Source: Novosphingobium sp. BW1 | GTDB taxonomy: Bacteria; Pseudomonadota; Alphaproteobacteria; Sphingomonadales; Sphingomonadaceae | DNA length: 64,000 nt | Assembly (NCBI RefSeq): GCF_008107685.1 | Contig: NZ_VIRF01000082.1 | Span: forward strand, 62,001 to 126,000 | Direction of reading: 5' to 3' | The notes under the pieces: generated by a model | Told to the model about the DNA's origin: nothing | What the model saw: only the letters and a program-made list of their open reading frames with translations | Database searches by the model: none | Position numbers and translations under genes: made by a program | Shown: in pieces, positions 26,359 through 34,739 of the stretch | Layout: every line of letters begins with the position of its first letter | Numbering within the stretch: the stretch's first letter is position 1

Positions 26359-27756
26359 TTACATGTCCTCGAGTTCGCGGCCGCGGGTCTCGATCACCGT
26401 GGCTCGCACGAAGAAGAACGAGACGAGCGCGGCCAGCGCGTAGAGCACGTAGGTGACCGAAAGTCCCGGCGTCTTGGCCAGCGTCGGGAAGCTGACCGAG
26501 ATCACCGCATTCGCGATCCACTGCGCAAAACCGGCCACGGCGAGCGCCGATCCACGGATCTGGTTGGGGAACATCTCACCCAGCATCACCCACATCACAG
26601 GGCCCCAACTGACGTTGAAGAAGACGACGTAGGCGTTCGCCGAGACCAGCGCGATGAGGCCTGCGTTGCCCGGCAGGCTCACGGCTCCGTCTGCGCCGGT
26701 GACGGCGGTCGAGAAGGCCCAGGCGACTACGCCCAGCGTCACGGTCATGCCTGCCGAGCCGATCAGAAGCAGGGGCTTGCGGCCCAGGCGGTCAATGAAG
26801 GCGATGGCGATGAGGCAGGCGCCGATCGAAAGCGCGCCCGAAATGATGTTGATCTGAAGTGCGGAATCCTCGGTGTAGCCCACCGCCTGCCACAGCGTCG
26901 CGCCATAGTAGAATACGACGTTGATGCCTACGAGCTGCTGGAACACGGCGATGCCAATGCCCACCCACAGGATCGGGCGGATCTTGCCGGTGGCCTTGTC
27001 GACGAGGTCGGAGAGCTTGGGCTGGTGATGGTCGGCGGCGAGCGAGGCTTCGATCTCGGCGACCTTGCGCTGCGCGGTGGCCGCGCCAAAGAGGCGGGTC
27101 AGCACGGCGCGGGCTTCCTCGATGCGGCCTTGCGCGACAAAGTAGCGCGGGCTTTCGGGAATGCCCAGGAGTGCGAGGAAATAGATCAGCGCCGGGATCG
27201 CCTGGAGCCAGAACATCCAACGCCATGCCGGGAAGTCGAGCCAGAGCGTTGCGGTCGAACCTCCGGCCCAGCGTGCCAGCACGAAGTTGGCGAGGAAGGC
27301 GCCGGTAAGGCCGGTGATGATCATTACCTGCTGCACGCTGCAGAGGCGGCCGCGCACTTCGGCGGGCGTCATCTCGGAGATGTAGACCGGCGAGGTTACG
27401 CTCGCCGCGCCGACCCCGAGCCCGCCGATGATGCGCGCGATGATGAAGATGGCCGAGGAGTCTGCTGCGCCCGCGAGAAGGGCGGAAACGAGGAACAGCC
27501 CGGCGGCCAGCATCATCGTGCCGCGCCGCCCGATCCGGTCGGACAGGCGGCCTGCGATGAAGGCGCCGAATGAGGAGCCGACAAGGATCGCGCCGACGTT
27601 GATGCCGATGCCCAGGCTGCCGAGGTCGAAAGCCGCCTCGAGCCCGTTCTGCGTTCCGTTGATGACGCCCGAATCGTAGCCGAACATGAACCCGCCGATG
27701 GTTGCCACGGCGACGACGAGCGCCACCAGGCGGGTGTTGATCTCAACCCTGTCCAT
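26359..27756 (-). CDS. MFS sugar porter family transporter
   Basis: About 465 residues with 12 predicted membrane segments and sugar-porter signatures: GFMFGYDSGVINGTQ near the N terminus, GRLSDRIGRRG between TM2 and TM3, PESPRYF after TM6, DRLGRKPLLL between TM8 and TM9. These motifs are those of XylE/GalP-type proton symporters. ATG 27756 (MDRVEINTRL) is chosen over upstream candidates. Within a xylose-catabolic operon it most likely imports xylose or another liberated monosaccharide across the inner membrane. Confidence 0.93.
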   Translation of the reverse strand: MDRVEINTRLVALVVAVATIGGFMFGYDSGVINGTQNGLEAAFDLGSLGIGINVGAILVGSSFGAFIAGRLSDRIGRRGTMMLAAGLFLVSALLAGAADSSAIFIIARIIGGLGVGAASVTSPVYISEMTPAEVRGRLCSVQQVMIITGLTGAFLANFVLARWAGGSTATLWLDFPAWRWMFWLQAIPALIYFLALLGIPESPRYFVAQGRIEEARAVLTRLFGAATAQRKVAEIEASLAADHHQPKLSDLVDKATGKIRPILWVGIGIAVFQQLVGINVVFYYGATLWQAVGYTEDSALQINIISGALSIGACLIAIAFIDRLGRKPLLLIGSAGMTVTLGVVAWAFSTAVTGADGAVSLPGNAGLIALVSANAYVVFFNVSWGPVMWVMLGEMFPNQIRGSALAVAGFAQWIANAVISVSFPTLAKTPGLSVTYVLYALAALVSFFFVRATVIETRGRELEDM

Positions 27757-27820
27757 TCCAGTAATCCTTTCCCAACGGGCCGCCGCAGGTCTTGGGCGCA
27801 GCGTGCGGCCCGCGCTCAAA

Positions 27821-28693
27821 TCAGGTGTTGGCGCTGCGTGGAGCGCCTGCGGGTACATCGACCCGGAAGGTGAAGAGATCGCCCGCCTGCGGCTGCGCGG
27901 CCAGTTCGGCCTCGTCGAGGCCCTGACGCGCGGTCGTGGCGTAGGCGGTCCGGCCGTCCGGGCCGCCCAGCGCGATCTTGGTGACGTTGCTGACCGGGAA
28001 GCGGACCTCGTGGGTCAGCGTGCCGTCAGGCGCGAAGCGGCGCGCGGCCGCCCCGCCGAAGAAGCCCTGCCAGATGCCGCCCTCTGCATCGCAGATCGCG
28101 CCGTCGGGGTGGCCCCAGTCGTCGCGCTCGGGCGTGGTGAAGTCGAGGAAGAGCTCGCTTTCACCCGCCGTGCCGTCGGCTTGGATGGCATGGCGGAACA
28201 CCTGCCTGCCGATCGTGTCGACATGGTAGAGCCAGGAGCCGCACGGCGAGATCGCCGGGCCATTGGTGATGGTGATGGCCGGGATCGCGGTCTCGCGGAC
28301 CTCGCCCTTGTCGAGGACGAAAACGACACCGGTTTGGCTCTCTTCCAGATTGTCCATCGAGCCGAACCACACGCGGCCCTCGGCATCGATGGCGGCATCG
28401 TTCAAGCGGTTGTCGGGCAGGTCGGTGTGGACCTGTGCAATCCGGGTGAGGGTGCCGCTCTCGGGATCGAGGCGATGCGGGCCCGATTGGAGACCGGCGA
28501 TGAGGCCGCCGTGCGCGCTCGGCAGGACCCAGCCCACATGCTCGGGCGTCGCCCAGCGGCTGAGCGCGTGGGTCTCGGGATCGACCTTGAAGACGGTGTT
28601 GCCCTTGATGTCGACGAACCACAGTGCGCCGTCGATCCAGCAGGGGCCTTCGCCCAGGTGTGCACCGACTTTCAGGAAATGGTCTGCCTGCAT
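27821..28693 (-). CDS. xylC: SMP-30/gluconolactonase family, probable xylonolactonase XylC
   Basis: 290 residues with the six-bladed propeller pattern of SMP-30/regucalcin: LGEGPCWIDGALWFVDIKG, DNRLNDAAIDAEGRVWFGSMD, ITNGPAISPCGSWLYHVDTIG, WGHPDGAICDAEGGIWQGFFGG. The metal-site residues E (LGEGP), N (RLNDA and TNGPA) and D (HPDGA) are present. Family resemblance to Caulobacter XylC plus its position beside xylB and xylX point to hydrolysis of D-xylono-lactone to xylonate. It is translated as part of a leftward operon. Confidence 0.85.
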   Translation of the reverse strand: MQADHFLKVGAHLGEGPCWIDGALWFVDIKGNTVFKVDPETHALSRWATPEHVGWVLPSAHGGLIAGLQSGPHRLDPESGTLTRIAQVHTDLPDNRLNDAAIDAEGRVWFGSMDNLEESQTGVVFVLDKGEVRETAIPAITITNGPAISPCGSWLYHVDTIGRQVFRHAIQADGTAGESELFLDFTTPERDDWGHPDGAICDAEGGIWQGFFGGAAARRFAPDGTLTHEVRFPVSNVTKIALGGPDGRTAYATTARQGLDEAELAAQPQAGDLFTFRVDVPAGAPRSANT

Positions 28694-28737
28694 CGCTCTC
28701 TCGTCCTTGTGTTATCTATCGGCTCGAAGGGGCCGGA

Positions 28738-29523
28738 TCAGCGCCAGCCAGCGTCGATCCAGTAATCGTGGCCGGTACACATACGGGCCCCTTGCGAGCT
28801 AAGAAAGAGGACAAGTGCGGCGACGTCGTCGGGCATGATGCGGCCCGAAAGGCACTGGGCAGCCACGATTTCCGCTTCGCCCTCGGGGGTATACCACTTT
28901 TCCTGACGCGGGGTCTTCACATTGCCGGGGACGACCGTGTTGACGCGGATGTTGTCGCGTCCAAGATCGCGCGCCAGGCTGCGCGTCAGGCCCGAGATGG
29001 CCGCCTTGGTGGTCTGGTAGAGGACGAGGTCGGGCAGGGCGAGGTGCCAGGAAATCGATCCGAAGTTGATGATCGAGCCACCGCCGGCCGCCTTCATTGC
29101 GGGTGCCACGGCCTGCGCGGCAAAGAATTGGTGGCGCAGGTTCACGTTCATGCGCTCTTCCCAGAACGCGGGCGTGACCTCCGCGATGGAGTGGCGGTCG
29201 TCGTTGGCCGCGTTATTGACGAGGACGTCGATCCCGCCCAGTTCGGAGACGAGATCCTTCATCGTCTGCTGGACCGCTTCGATGTCGGTCAGGTCAAGGT
29301 GGCGGTAGATCGGAGCATGCCGGGCTTGGGTGGCCAGATCACGCGCAAGCGCCTCGCCTGCCTCGTCCTGAATGTCGATGAAAGCCACCTGCGCGCCCTG
29401 TCGTGCGAAAGCCTTGACCAGACCCTCGCCGATCCCGCTCGCGCCGCCCGAGACGATGACCTTCTTGTCCTGAAGGTCAGGGTAGATAGCGTTCGCGCTA
29501 TCGGTGGAAGCCATGCTCAGCAT
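28738..29523 (-). CDS. xylB: Short-chain dehydrogenase, D-xylose 1-dehydrogenase XylB
   Basis: About 261 residues with the SDR nucleotide-binding motif GGASGIGEG, the NNA motif (LVNNAANDDRHSI), the Ser of INFGSISWHL and YQTTK as the catalytic Tyr/Lys. Several blocks (NDDRHSIAEVT, NVNLRHQFFA, PGNVKTPRQEKWYTPEGEA, CTGHDYWIDAGWR) closely resemble Caulobacter crescentus XylB as I recall it, the NAD-dependent xylose dehydrogenase of the Weimberg pathway. Starts at ATG 29523 or ATG 29514 are both possible. L-arabinose dehydrogenase activity cannot be excluded from motifs alone. Confidence 0.88.
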   Translation of the reverse strand: MLSMASTDSANAIYPDLQDKKVIVSGGASGIGEGLVKAFARQGAQVAFIDIQDEAGEALARDLATQARHAPIYRHLDLTDIEAVQQTMKDLVSELGGIDVLVNNAANDDRHSIAEVTPAFWEERMNVNLRHQFFAAQAVAPAMKAAGGGSIINFGSISWHLALPDLVLYQTTKAAISGLTRSLARDLGRDNIRVNTVVPGNVKTPRQEKWYTPEGEAEIVAAQCLSGRIMPDDVAALVLFLSSQGARMCTGHDYWIDAGWR

Positions 29524-29575
29524 CGTGTCGTGCTCGCCCAAGTCTATGTTCTCGTTCTGGAAAGTGGAAGAAGGT

Positions 29576-30691
29576 TCAGAGAAGCCCGCGCTTGGCGAGA
29601 TTCCGGTAGAAGTCGGAGAGACCAAAGGTCCAGGGCGCGACCTGCGCCGAAGTGCGCACCGTGTTGGTGAGCGTGCCGAGACGGGCGCTGGAGATGGTTA
29701 CCGTGTCGCCCACCTTGTGGGTGAAGCCCTTGCCCGGCTCGTCGCGGTCCTGCGTGGGAGCGAACAGCGTGCCGCAGAACAGCACGAGGCCGTCCGGGTA
29801 CTGGTGCTCACTCATGGCCTGACCCAGCAGATCCTCCGGGTCGCGGCTGATCTCGCGCATGGTCGAGTGACCTTCAAGGCGGTAGCCGTCGGTGCCCTCG
29901 ATGGTCATCGTGACATCGGCGCTGCGCACGTCCTCGATGGTGTAGCCGTCATCGAAGAGGCGGATGAAGGGGCCGAGCGAGCAGCTCGCATTGTTGTCCT
30001 TGGCCTTGCCCAGAAGCAGTGCGGAGCGGCCTTCGAAGTCGCGCAGGTTGACGTCGTTGCCAAGCGTCGCGCCCACGGCCTTGCCGTCGGGGCCGGCCAC
30101 CATCACCACTTCGGGTTCCGGATTGTTCCAGCTCGAATCCGAGCGCACGCCGATTTCGGCGTCCTGGCCTACGGTCGCAAGGACGGGGCACTTGGTGAAG
30201 ACTTCCGCGTCGGGACCGATGGCGACCTCAAGGTACTGCGACCACAGGTCCTCGCCGATCAGGGCCTGCTTGAGCGCGTCGGCTTCCGCCGAACCGGGGA
30301 CAGTGGTGCGCACCGAGCCGCCGAGCGCGTCCTCGATCTTGCCGCGCAGTTCCTGGGCCTTGCGGTAGTCGCCGCGGGCGCGTTCCTCGATCACGCGTTC
30401 GAGCGCGGAAACCGCGAACGTCACGCCGCAGGCCTTCACGCACTGCAGGTCGATCGGGCTGAGCAGCGTGGCCTCGTCGAGGACCTCGGTTCCGCCCAGT
30501 TCGGTGCCGCCGTCGCGCACGTTCTGTGCGATGAGATCAGCGACGGTCGGCGCGACTCTGGCCATGTCGAAGACACGTCCGTCGCGAATCAGAATGGGGC
30601 TGGGGCCTTCGCTGGTCTCGATACGGCCAAGAAACGTACCGGCGCGCCAGTCTTCGGGCAGGCCCCTGTTAAGGGCCGGTATATTTTTCAT
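29576..30691 (-). CDS. xylX: FAH-family 2-keto-3-deoxyxylonate dehydratase XylX
   Basis: 371 residues of the fumarylacetoacetate-hydrolase family with the metal-ligand pattern EPEVVMVAGPDG and NDVNLRDFEGR, and KDNNASCSLGPFIRLFDDGY. The N terminus (LPEDWRAGTFLGRIETSEGPSPILIRDGRV) resembles Caulobacter XylX, which converts 2-keto-3-deoxyxylonate to alpha-ketoglutarate semialdehyde. It is first in the operon with xylB, xylC, an MFS porter and an epimerase, and is divergent from the GH74 gene across a region with a putative operator. Confidence 0.87.
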   Translation of the reverse strand: MKNIPALNRGLPEDWRAGTFLGRIETSEGPSPILIRDGRVFDMARVAPTVADLIAQNVRDGGTELGGTEVLDEATLLSPIDLQCVKACGVTFAVSALERVIEERARGDYRKAQELRGKIEDALGGSVRTTVPGSAEADALKQALIGEDLWSQYLEVAIGPDAEVFTKCPVLATVGQDAEIGVRSDSSWNNPEPEVVMVAGPDGKAVGATLGNDVNLRDFEGRSALLLGKAKDNNASCSLGPFIRLFDDGYTIEDVRSADVTMTIEGTDGYRLEGHSTMREISRDPEDLLGQAMSEHQYPDGLVLFCGTLFAPTQDRDEPGKGFTHKVGDTVTISSARLGTLTNTVRTSAQVAPWTFGLSDFYRNLAKRGLL

Positions 30692-30713
30692 CAGTGCTAT
30701 TCCCCTCCGCAGG

Positions 30714-30727
30714 TGTTAGCGTTATCT
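30714..30727. promoter_or_regulatory. Putative LacI-type operator between xylX and the GH74 gene
   Basis: TGTTAGCGTTATCT lies 23 bp from the xylX start and 81 bp from the GH74 start. It matches 11 of 14 positions of TGATAGCGCTATCA. Its location in the divergent promoter region lets one site control both the xylose-catabolic operon and the GH74-GH35-GH31 operon. Confidence 0.55.
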
Positions 30728-30807
30728 ATGACAACCACGACAGCGTCAAGACGCGACTTTGGGATTGGTCGACCGTAAGGTTCGATCGTGAGGAGAGCGG
30801 GAAAGTT

Positions 30808-33081
30808 ATGGCCTGGGGCAAGGCGCATATGGCAGCGTTTTATGCGCTCACATTACCTCTCGCAGGGGCGGCCCTGACGGCGCCTGCAGGTCAGGTCTTT
30901 GCCCGCTCTGAGCAAACCGAATCGGCTTCCTACGACTGGCAGCACGTACGCGTCGGCGGAGGCGGCTTCACGCCCGGCATCATCTTCAGCCCCATCGAGA
31001 AGGGGCTGGCGTACTTGCGCAGCGACATGGGCGGCGCCTACCGCTGGGACGCGGAGGCGGACCGCTGGGTGCAGCTTCTGGACGGCGTTTCCGAAGGCAG
31101 CTTCATGGGCATCGAAAGCGTGGCGGCCGATCCCGTCGATGCGGGCACGGTCTATCTGGCGGCGGGCATGCACAAGGGCGCGCCGGCCGCCATCTTCCGC
31201 TCGCGCGACTATGGTGCGCACTGGACGCGCGCCGATGTTCCCTTCGCGATGGGCGGAAATGAGGACGGGCGTGGTCTGGGCGAACGGCTCGCCATCGATC
31301 CGTCCGATAATCAGCGCCTGTTTTTCGGTTCGCGGCACCAGGGCCTGTGGCAGAGCGAGGATGCGGGCGCGAGCTGGCGCAAGGTCGATGCCTTTCCACT
31401 GGCAGGCATGGGTATCCCTGAAGGTCGACGTGCAACACATGGAGGGCTTTCCTTCGTGGTGTTCGATCCGGCGGTGAAGGGGCGTGTCTTCGTGGGCAAC
31501 GCCGATCCTGAGGGCGCGCACATCTACCGCTCAGAGGACGGTGGACAGACTTGGCAGGCGGTTGCGGGTGGCCCCGACCACGGCCTCCTGGCGGTCAAGG
31601 CCGTGGTCGGCAGCGATCACGTGCTGACGGTTACGCTGTGCGATGCCATCGGACCCAACGGCATAACGCGCGGCGCGGTCTGGCGCTTCGATCCAGCGAA
31701 GGAAAGCTGGCATGACGTGACGCCGCAGAAGGGGGCGGATGCGCCCGAGGGTGGCTACATGGGCGTGGCTGTTTCGGCGCAGGACCCCGCCATGCTGGCC
31801 GTCAGCACCGTAGACCGGAGCAACCCCGTCGACACCGTATGGCTGAGCCACGATGCAGGGACGCACTGGGACGCGCTGTGGAAGAGCTCGGTGCGCGACG
31901 TGTCGGCAACGCCCTTCCTTGACTTCGGCGGCAAGGCCAATTTCGGGCACTGGATCGCGGGGCTCGCCATCGATCCCTACGATGCGGGGCACGCGGCCTA
32001 TGTGACGGGCGCGACCGTCTATGCAACGGATGAGCTGGACAAGAGCGACACGATGCACTGGCAGCCGTGGACAAAGGGTGTGGAGCAGACCGCGATCATC
32101 ACGATGGTCAGCCCGACTGGCGGCGCGCACCTGATCTCCGGTTTCGGGGACATTGGCGGCTTCCGGCATGACGACTTCGCGGTCTCGCCGGCGACGCAGC
32201 ACGTGAACCCGTTTCTTTCCAACACCAACACCCTCGACTATGCGGGCGATGCGCCGCACATCCTGGTGCGCAGCGGCAATACCCACGCGCGCACGGTGCC
32301 GGACACCTCGCTTGCCTGGTCGGACGATGGGGCGATGAGCTGGAAGGCGCTCTATGTGCCCGAGGGCGAGCGCCACGCCGATGGCTCTCCCCTCCCGCAG
32401 GAGACCGGCAATGCGGCGATCACGGTGTCCGCGGACGGGAGCACGTTCCTTGTCGAGACGGATGAGCCGCTTTACTCGCGCGATCACGGGGCAAGTTGGC
32501 ATGCTGTCGAAGGTCTGCCCTCCCGTGCGCGCGTGACTTCGGACAAGCGCGATGCACGCCGGTTCTATGCCATCGATTTTGCAAACAACCGTATCGTGCG
32601 CAGCTACGATGGCGGCGCGCACTTCATGGAAGCGGGCGGTCATGGATTGCCGGGCGATCTCTCGCCTGCCTACTCGGCCGACCGCGAGGCGCCTGCGCCG
32701 ATCCTGGCTGATCCGAACCGTGCCGGAAACGTGTGGCTGCAGCTGGGCGGCGACTTGTGGTATTCGAGTGATTTCGGGGAGAACTGGGACCGGACGGGCG
32801 GCGATCTCGAAGTCGAGCGCTATGGCTTGGGCAAGGGCGTGTCCGATGCCGATGTGCCGGTACTCTATGCACTGGGGGCGAAGCAGGGCGTGCGCGCGAT
32901 CTGGCGCTCGCTCGATGGTGGTGCGAACTGGCAGCGCATCAACGATGACCAGCATCAGTGGGGCCTGCGCATCCGCATGGTCACCGGTGATCCGCGCCTG
33001 TTCGGGCGTGTCTATATTGCAACCGACGGCCGCGGCATTGTCTATGGCGATCCGAAAAGCGGTGCGGGGGAGAGAAAGTGA
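30808..33081 (+). CDS. Glycoside hydrolase family 74 xyloglucanase
   Basis: 757 residues with a signal peptide (FYALTLPLAGAALTAPAG). The body is a double beta-propeller with many BNR/sialidase-type repeats (SRDYGAHWTRADVP, SEDAGASWRKVD, SEDGGQTWQAV, SDDGAMSWKAL). The N-terminal YLRSDMGGAYRWD matches the GH74 motif carrying a catalytic Asp. GH74 enzymes cut the beta-1,4-glucan backbone of xyloglucan, so this is the depolymerase of the locus. It overlaps the GH35 start by 1 bp (TGATG). ATG 30808 follows GAGGAG; ATG 30829 is an alternative start. Confidence 0.9.
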   Translation: MAWGKAHMAAFYALTLPLAGAALTAPAGQVFARSEQTESASYDWQHVRVGGGGFTPGIIFSPIEKGLAYLRSDMGGAYRWDAEADRWVQLLDGVSEGSFMGIESVAADPVDAGTVYLAAGMHKGAPAAIFRSRDYGAHWTRADVPFAMGGNEDGRGLGERLAIDPSDNQRLFFGSRHQGLWQSEDAGASWRKVDAFPLAGMGIPEGRRATHGGLSFVVFDPAVKGRVFVGNADPEGAHIYRSEDGGQTWQAVAGGPDHGLLAVKAVVGSDHVLTVTLCDAIGPNGITRGAVWRFDPAKESWHDVTPQKGADAPEGGYMGVAVSAQDPAMLAVSTVDRSNPVDTVWLSHDAGTHWDALWKSSVRDVSATPFLDFGGKANFGHWIAGLAIDPYDAGHAAYVTGATVYATDELDKSDTMHWQPWTKGVEQTAIITMVSPTGGAHLISGFGDIGGFRHDDFAVSPATQHVNPFLSNTNTLDYAGDAPHILVRSGNTHARTVPDTSLAWSDDGAMSWKALYVPEGERHADGSPLPQETGNAAITVSADGSTFLVETDEPLYSRDHGASWHAVEGLPSRARVTSDKRDARRFYAIDFANNRIVRSYDGGAHFMEAGGHGLPGDLSPAYSADREAPAPILADPNRAGNVWLQLGGDLWYSSDFGENWDRTGGDLEVERYGLGKGVSDADVPVLYALGAKQGVRAIWRSLDGGANWQRINDDQHQWGLRIRMVTGDPRLFGRVYIATDGRGIVYGDPKSGAGERK

Positions 33082-34712
33082 TGAAGTTTCCACCTATCGC
33101 AGCGCCTCTGGCGCTTCTGGCTGGGGCGGTAATGGCCGTCCCGGCGCTCGCCGCGCCCGGCGAATTGCCGCGCCTGGAAAGCAAGGGCGGACGCCATGCG
33201 CTGATTGTCGATGGCGCGCCGTTCCTGATGCTGGGCGCGCAGGCCAATAACTCGAGCAACTACCCCGCGATGCTGGACGAGGTGTGGCCGGTGCTCGAGG
33301 CAATGCACGCCAACACGCTGGAGATTCCGATTGCCTGGGAGCAGATCGAGCCGGTCGAAGGGCGTTTCGATTTCAGCTATCTGGAGGCGCTGCTCGAAGG
33401 TGCCCGGGCGCATGATAAGCGCGTCGTCCTGCTCTGGTTCGGAACCTGGAAGAACACGAGCCCCAGCTATACCCCGGCCTGGGTGAAGCTCGACAACGCG
33501 CGCTTTCCCCGCATGAAAGCGCCCGATGGCTCGGACCACTACGTCCTTTCGCCGCTTTCGCAAAATACGCTGGATGCAGATCGCCGGGCTTTCGCGAAGG
33601 TCATGGAATACCTGCGCGACCATGATGCGCAAAACACCGTCATCATGGTCCAGCCCGAGAACGAGACTGGCTCCTACCGCGTCCCGCGCGACTATTCGGC
33701 CGCAGCCAACGCGCAGTTTGCCAAAGCCATTCCGGCGCCCCTCGCCAAGGTCGAGGGCAAGTCGGGCACCTGGGAAGAGGTCTATGGAAAGCAGGCTCCG
33801 CGTGCCTTCCAGACCTGGCATGTTGCCCATTTCGTGAACGAGGTCGCCAAGGCCGGCAAGGCGGTGAAGAACCTGCCAATGTACGTCAACGCCTCGCTCG
33901 CAGGCCCATCCAACGTGCCCGATCCCACGGGCGTTGCCAGTGGCGGACCGCAGTGGGACGTGCTCGACATCTGGAAGGCGGCCGCGCCCGACATCGACTT
34001 CGCCGGACCGGACATCTATGACCGCGAGAGCGCCAACATCGTGGCCTATCTCGACAAGTACGCCCGGCCTGACAACGCGCTGATGGTGCCCGAGATCGGC
34101 AATTCGATCGAGTTTGCGCGCTTCTTCTGGCCCACCATCGGGCGCGGCGGGATCGGCTTTGCGCCGTTCGGCATGGATGACACCGGCTTCTTCAACTACC
34201 CGCTCGGAGCGCGGGCGCTGGATGATGAAACGCTGGGCGCCTTTGCACTGCCCTATGCGACGATCGCCCCCATCGCGCGCGACTGGGCGAAGATCGCCTA
34301 CACCCGCCCGACCTGGGGAGCGGCCAAGCCCGACGACGGTTCGACGCGCGAGACGGTTCTGGGCAAGTGGAAGATCAGCGCGGACTGGGGCCAGTGGCAG
34401 TTTGGTGAAAAGGACTGGACCTGGCTCCCGTCCAAGCCGCCCGAATGGGCCGATGCGCCGGTGGGCGGCGTGGCGGTCGCGCAGCTGTCCGAGACCGAGT
34501 ATCTTGTCATGGGCGATCACGTGCGCGTTCGCTTCAGTCCGGCCGATGGCGCGGCGAACGGCGTGGTTGTCTCGGTCGAGGAGGGCACGTTCGAAAACGG
34601 AAAGTGGGTACTCACGCGCCGCTGGAACGGCGACCAGACCGACTACGGGATCAACCTTATCGACCGGCCTCAGGTACTCAAGGTCACCACCGGTTTCTAT
34701 TCATCCAAGTGA
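33081..34712 (+). CDS. Glycoside hydrolase family 35-like beta-galactosidase (copy 1)
   Basis: 543 residues with a signal peptide (ALLAGAVMAVPALA). The GH35 TIM barrel shows PFLMLGAQANNSSNYP, NTLEIPIAWEQIEPVEGRFD and VVLLWFGTWKNTSPSY. The likely acid/base is E195 (QPENETG) and the nucleophile E338 (MVPEIGNS). The C-terminal domain follows the DUF5597-like pattern as I recall it. It probably removes galactose from side chains of xyloglucan oligosaccharides, like Bgl35A in the Cellvibrio japonicus xyloglucan locus. ATG 33081 is preferred to GTG 33078. It is paralogous to the gene at 39592, which is exactly the same length. Confidence 0.88.
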   Translation: MKFPPIAAPLALLAGAVMAVPALAAPGELPRLESKGGRHALIVDGAPFLMLGAQANNSSNYPAMLDEVWPVLEAMHANTLEIPIAWEQIEPVEGRFDFSYLEALLEGARAHDKRVVLLWFGTWKNTSPSYTPAWVKLDNARFPRMKAPDGSDHYVLSPLSQNTLDADRRAFAKVMEYLRDHDAQNTVIMVQPENETGSYRVPRDYSAAANAQFAKAIPAPLAKVEGKSGTWEEVYGKQAPRAFQTWHVAHFVNEVAKAGKAVKNLPMYVNASLAGPSNVPDPTGVASGGPQWDVLDIWKAAAPDIDFAGPDIYDRESANIVAYLDKYARPDNALMVPEIGNSIEFARFFWPTIGRGGIGFAPFGMDDTGFFNYPLGARALDDETLGAFALPYATIAPIARDWAKIAYTRPTWGAAKPDDGSTRETVLGKWKISADWGQWQFGEKDWTWLPSKPPEWADAPVGGVAVAQLSETEYLVMGDHVRVRFSPADGAANGVVVSVEEGTFENGKWVLTRRWNGDQTDYGINLIDRPQVLKVTTGFYSSK

Positions 34713-34739
34713 GAGCCTGACAGGGCAGGGGATACGAAA

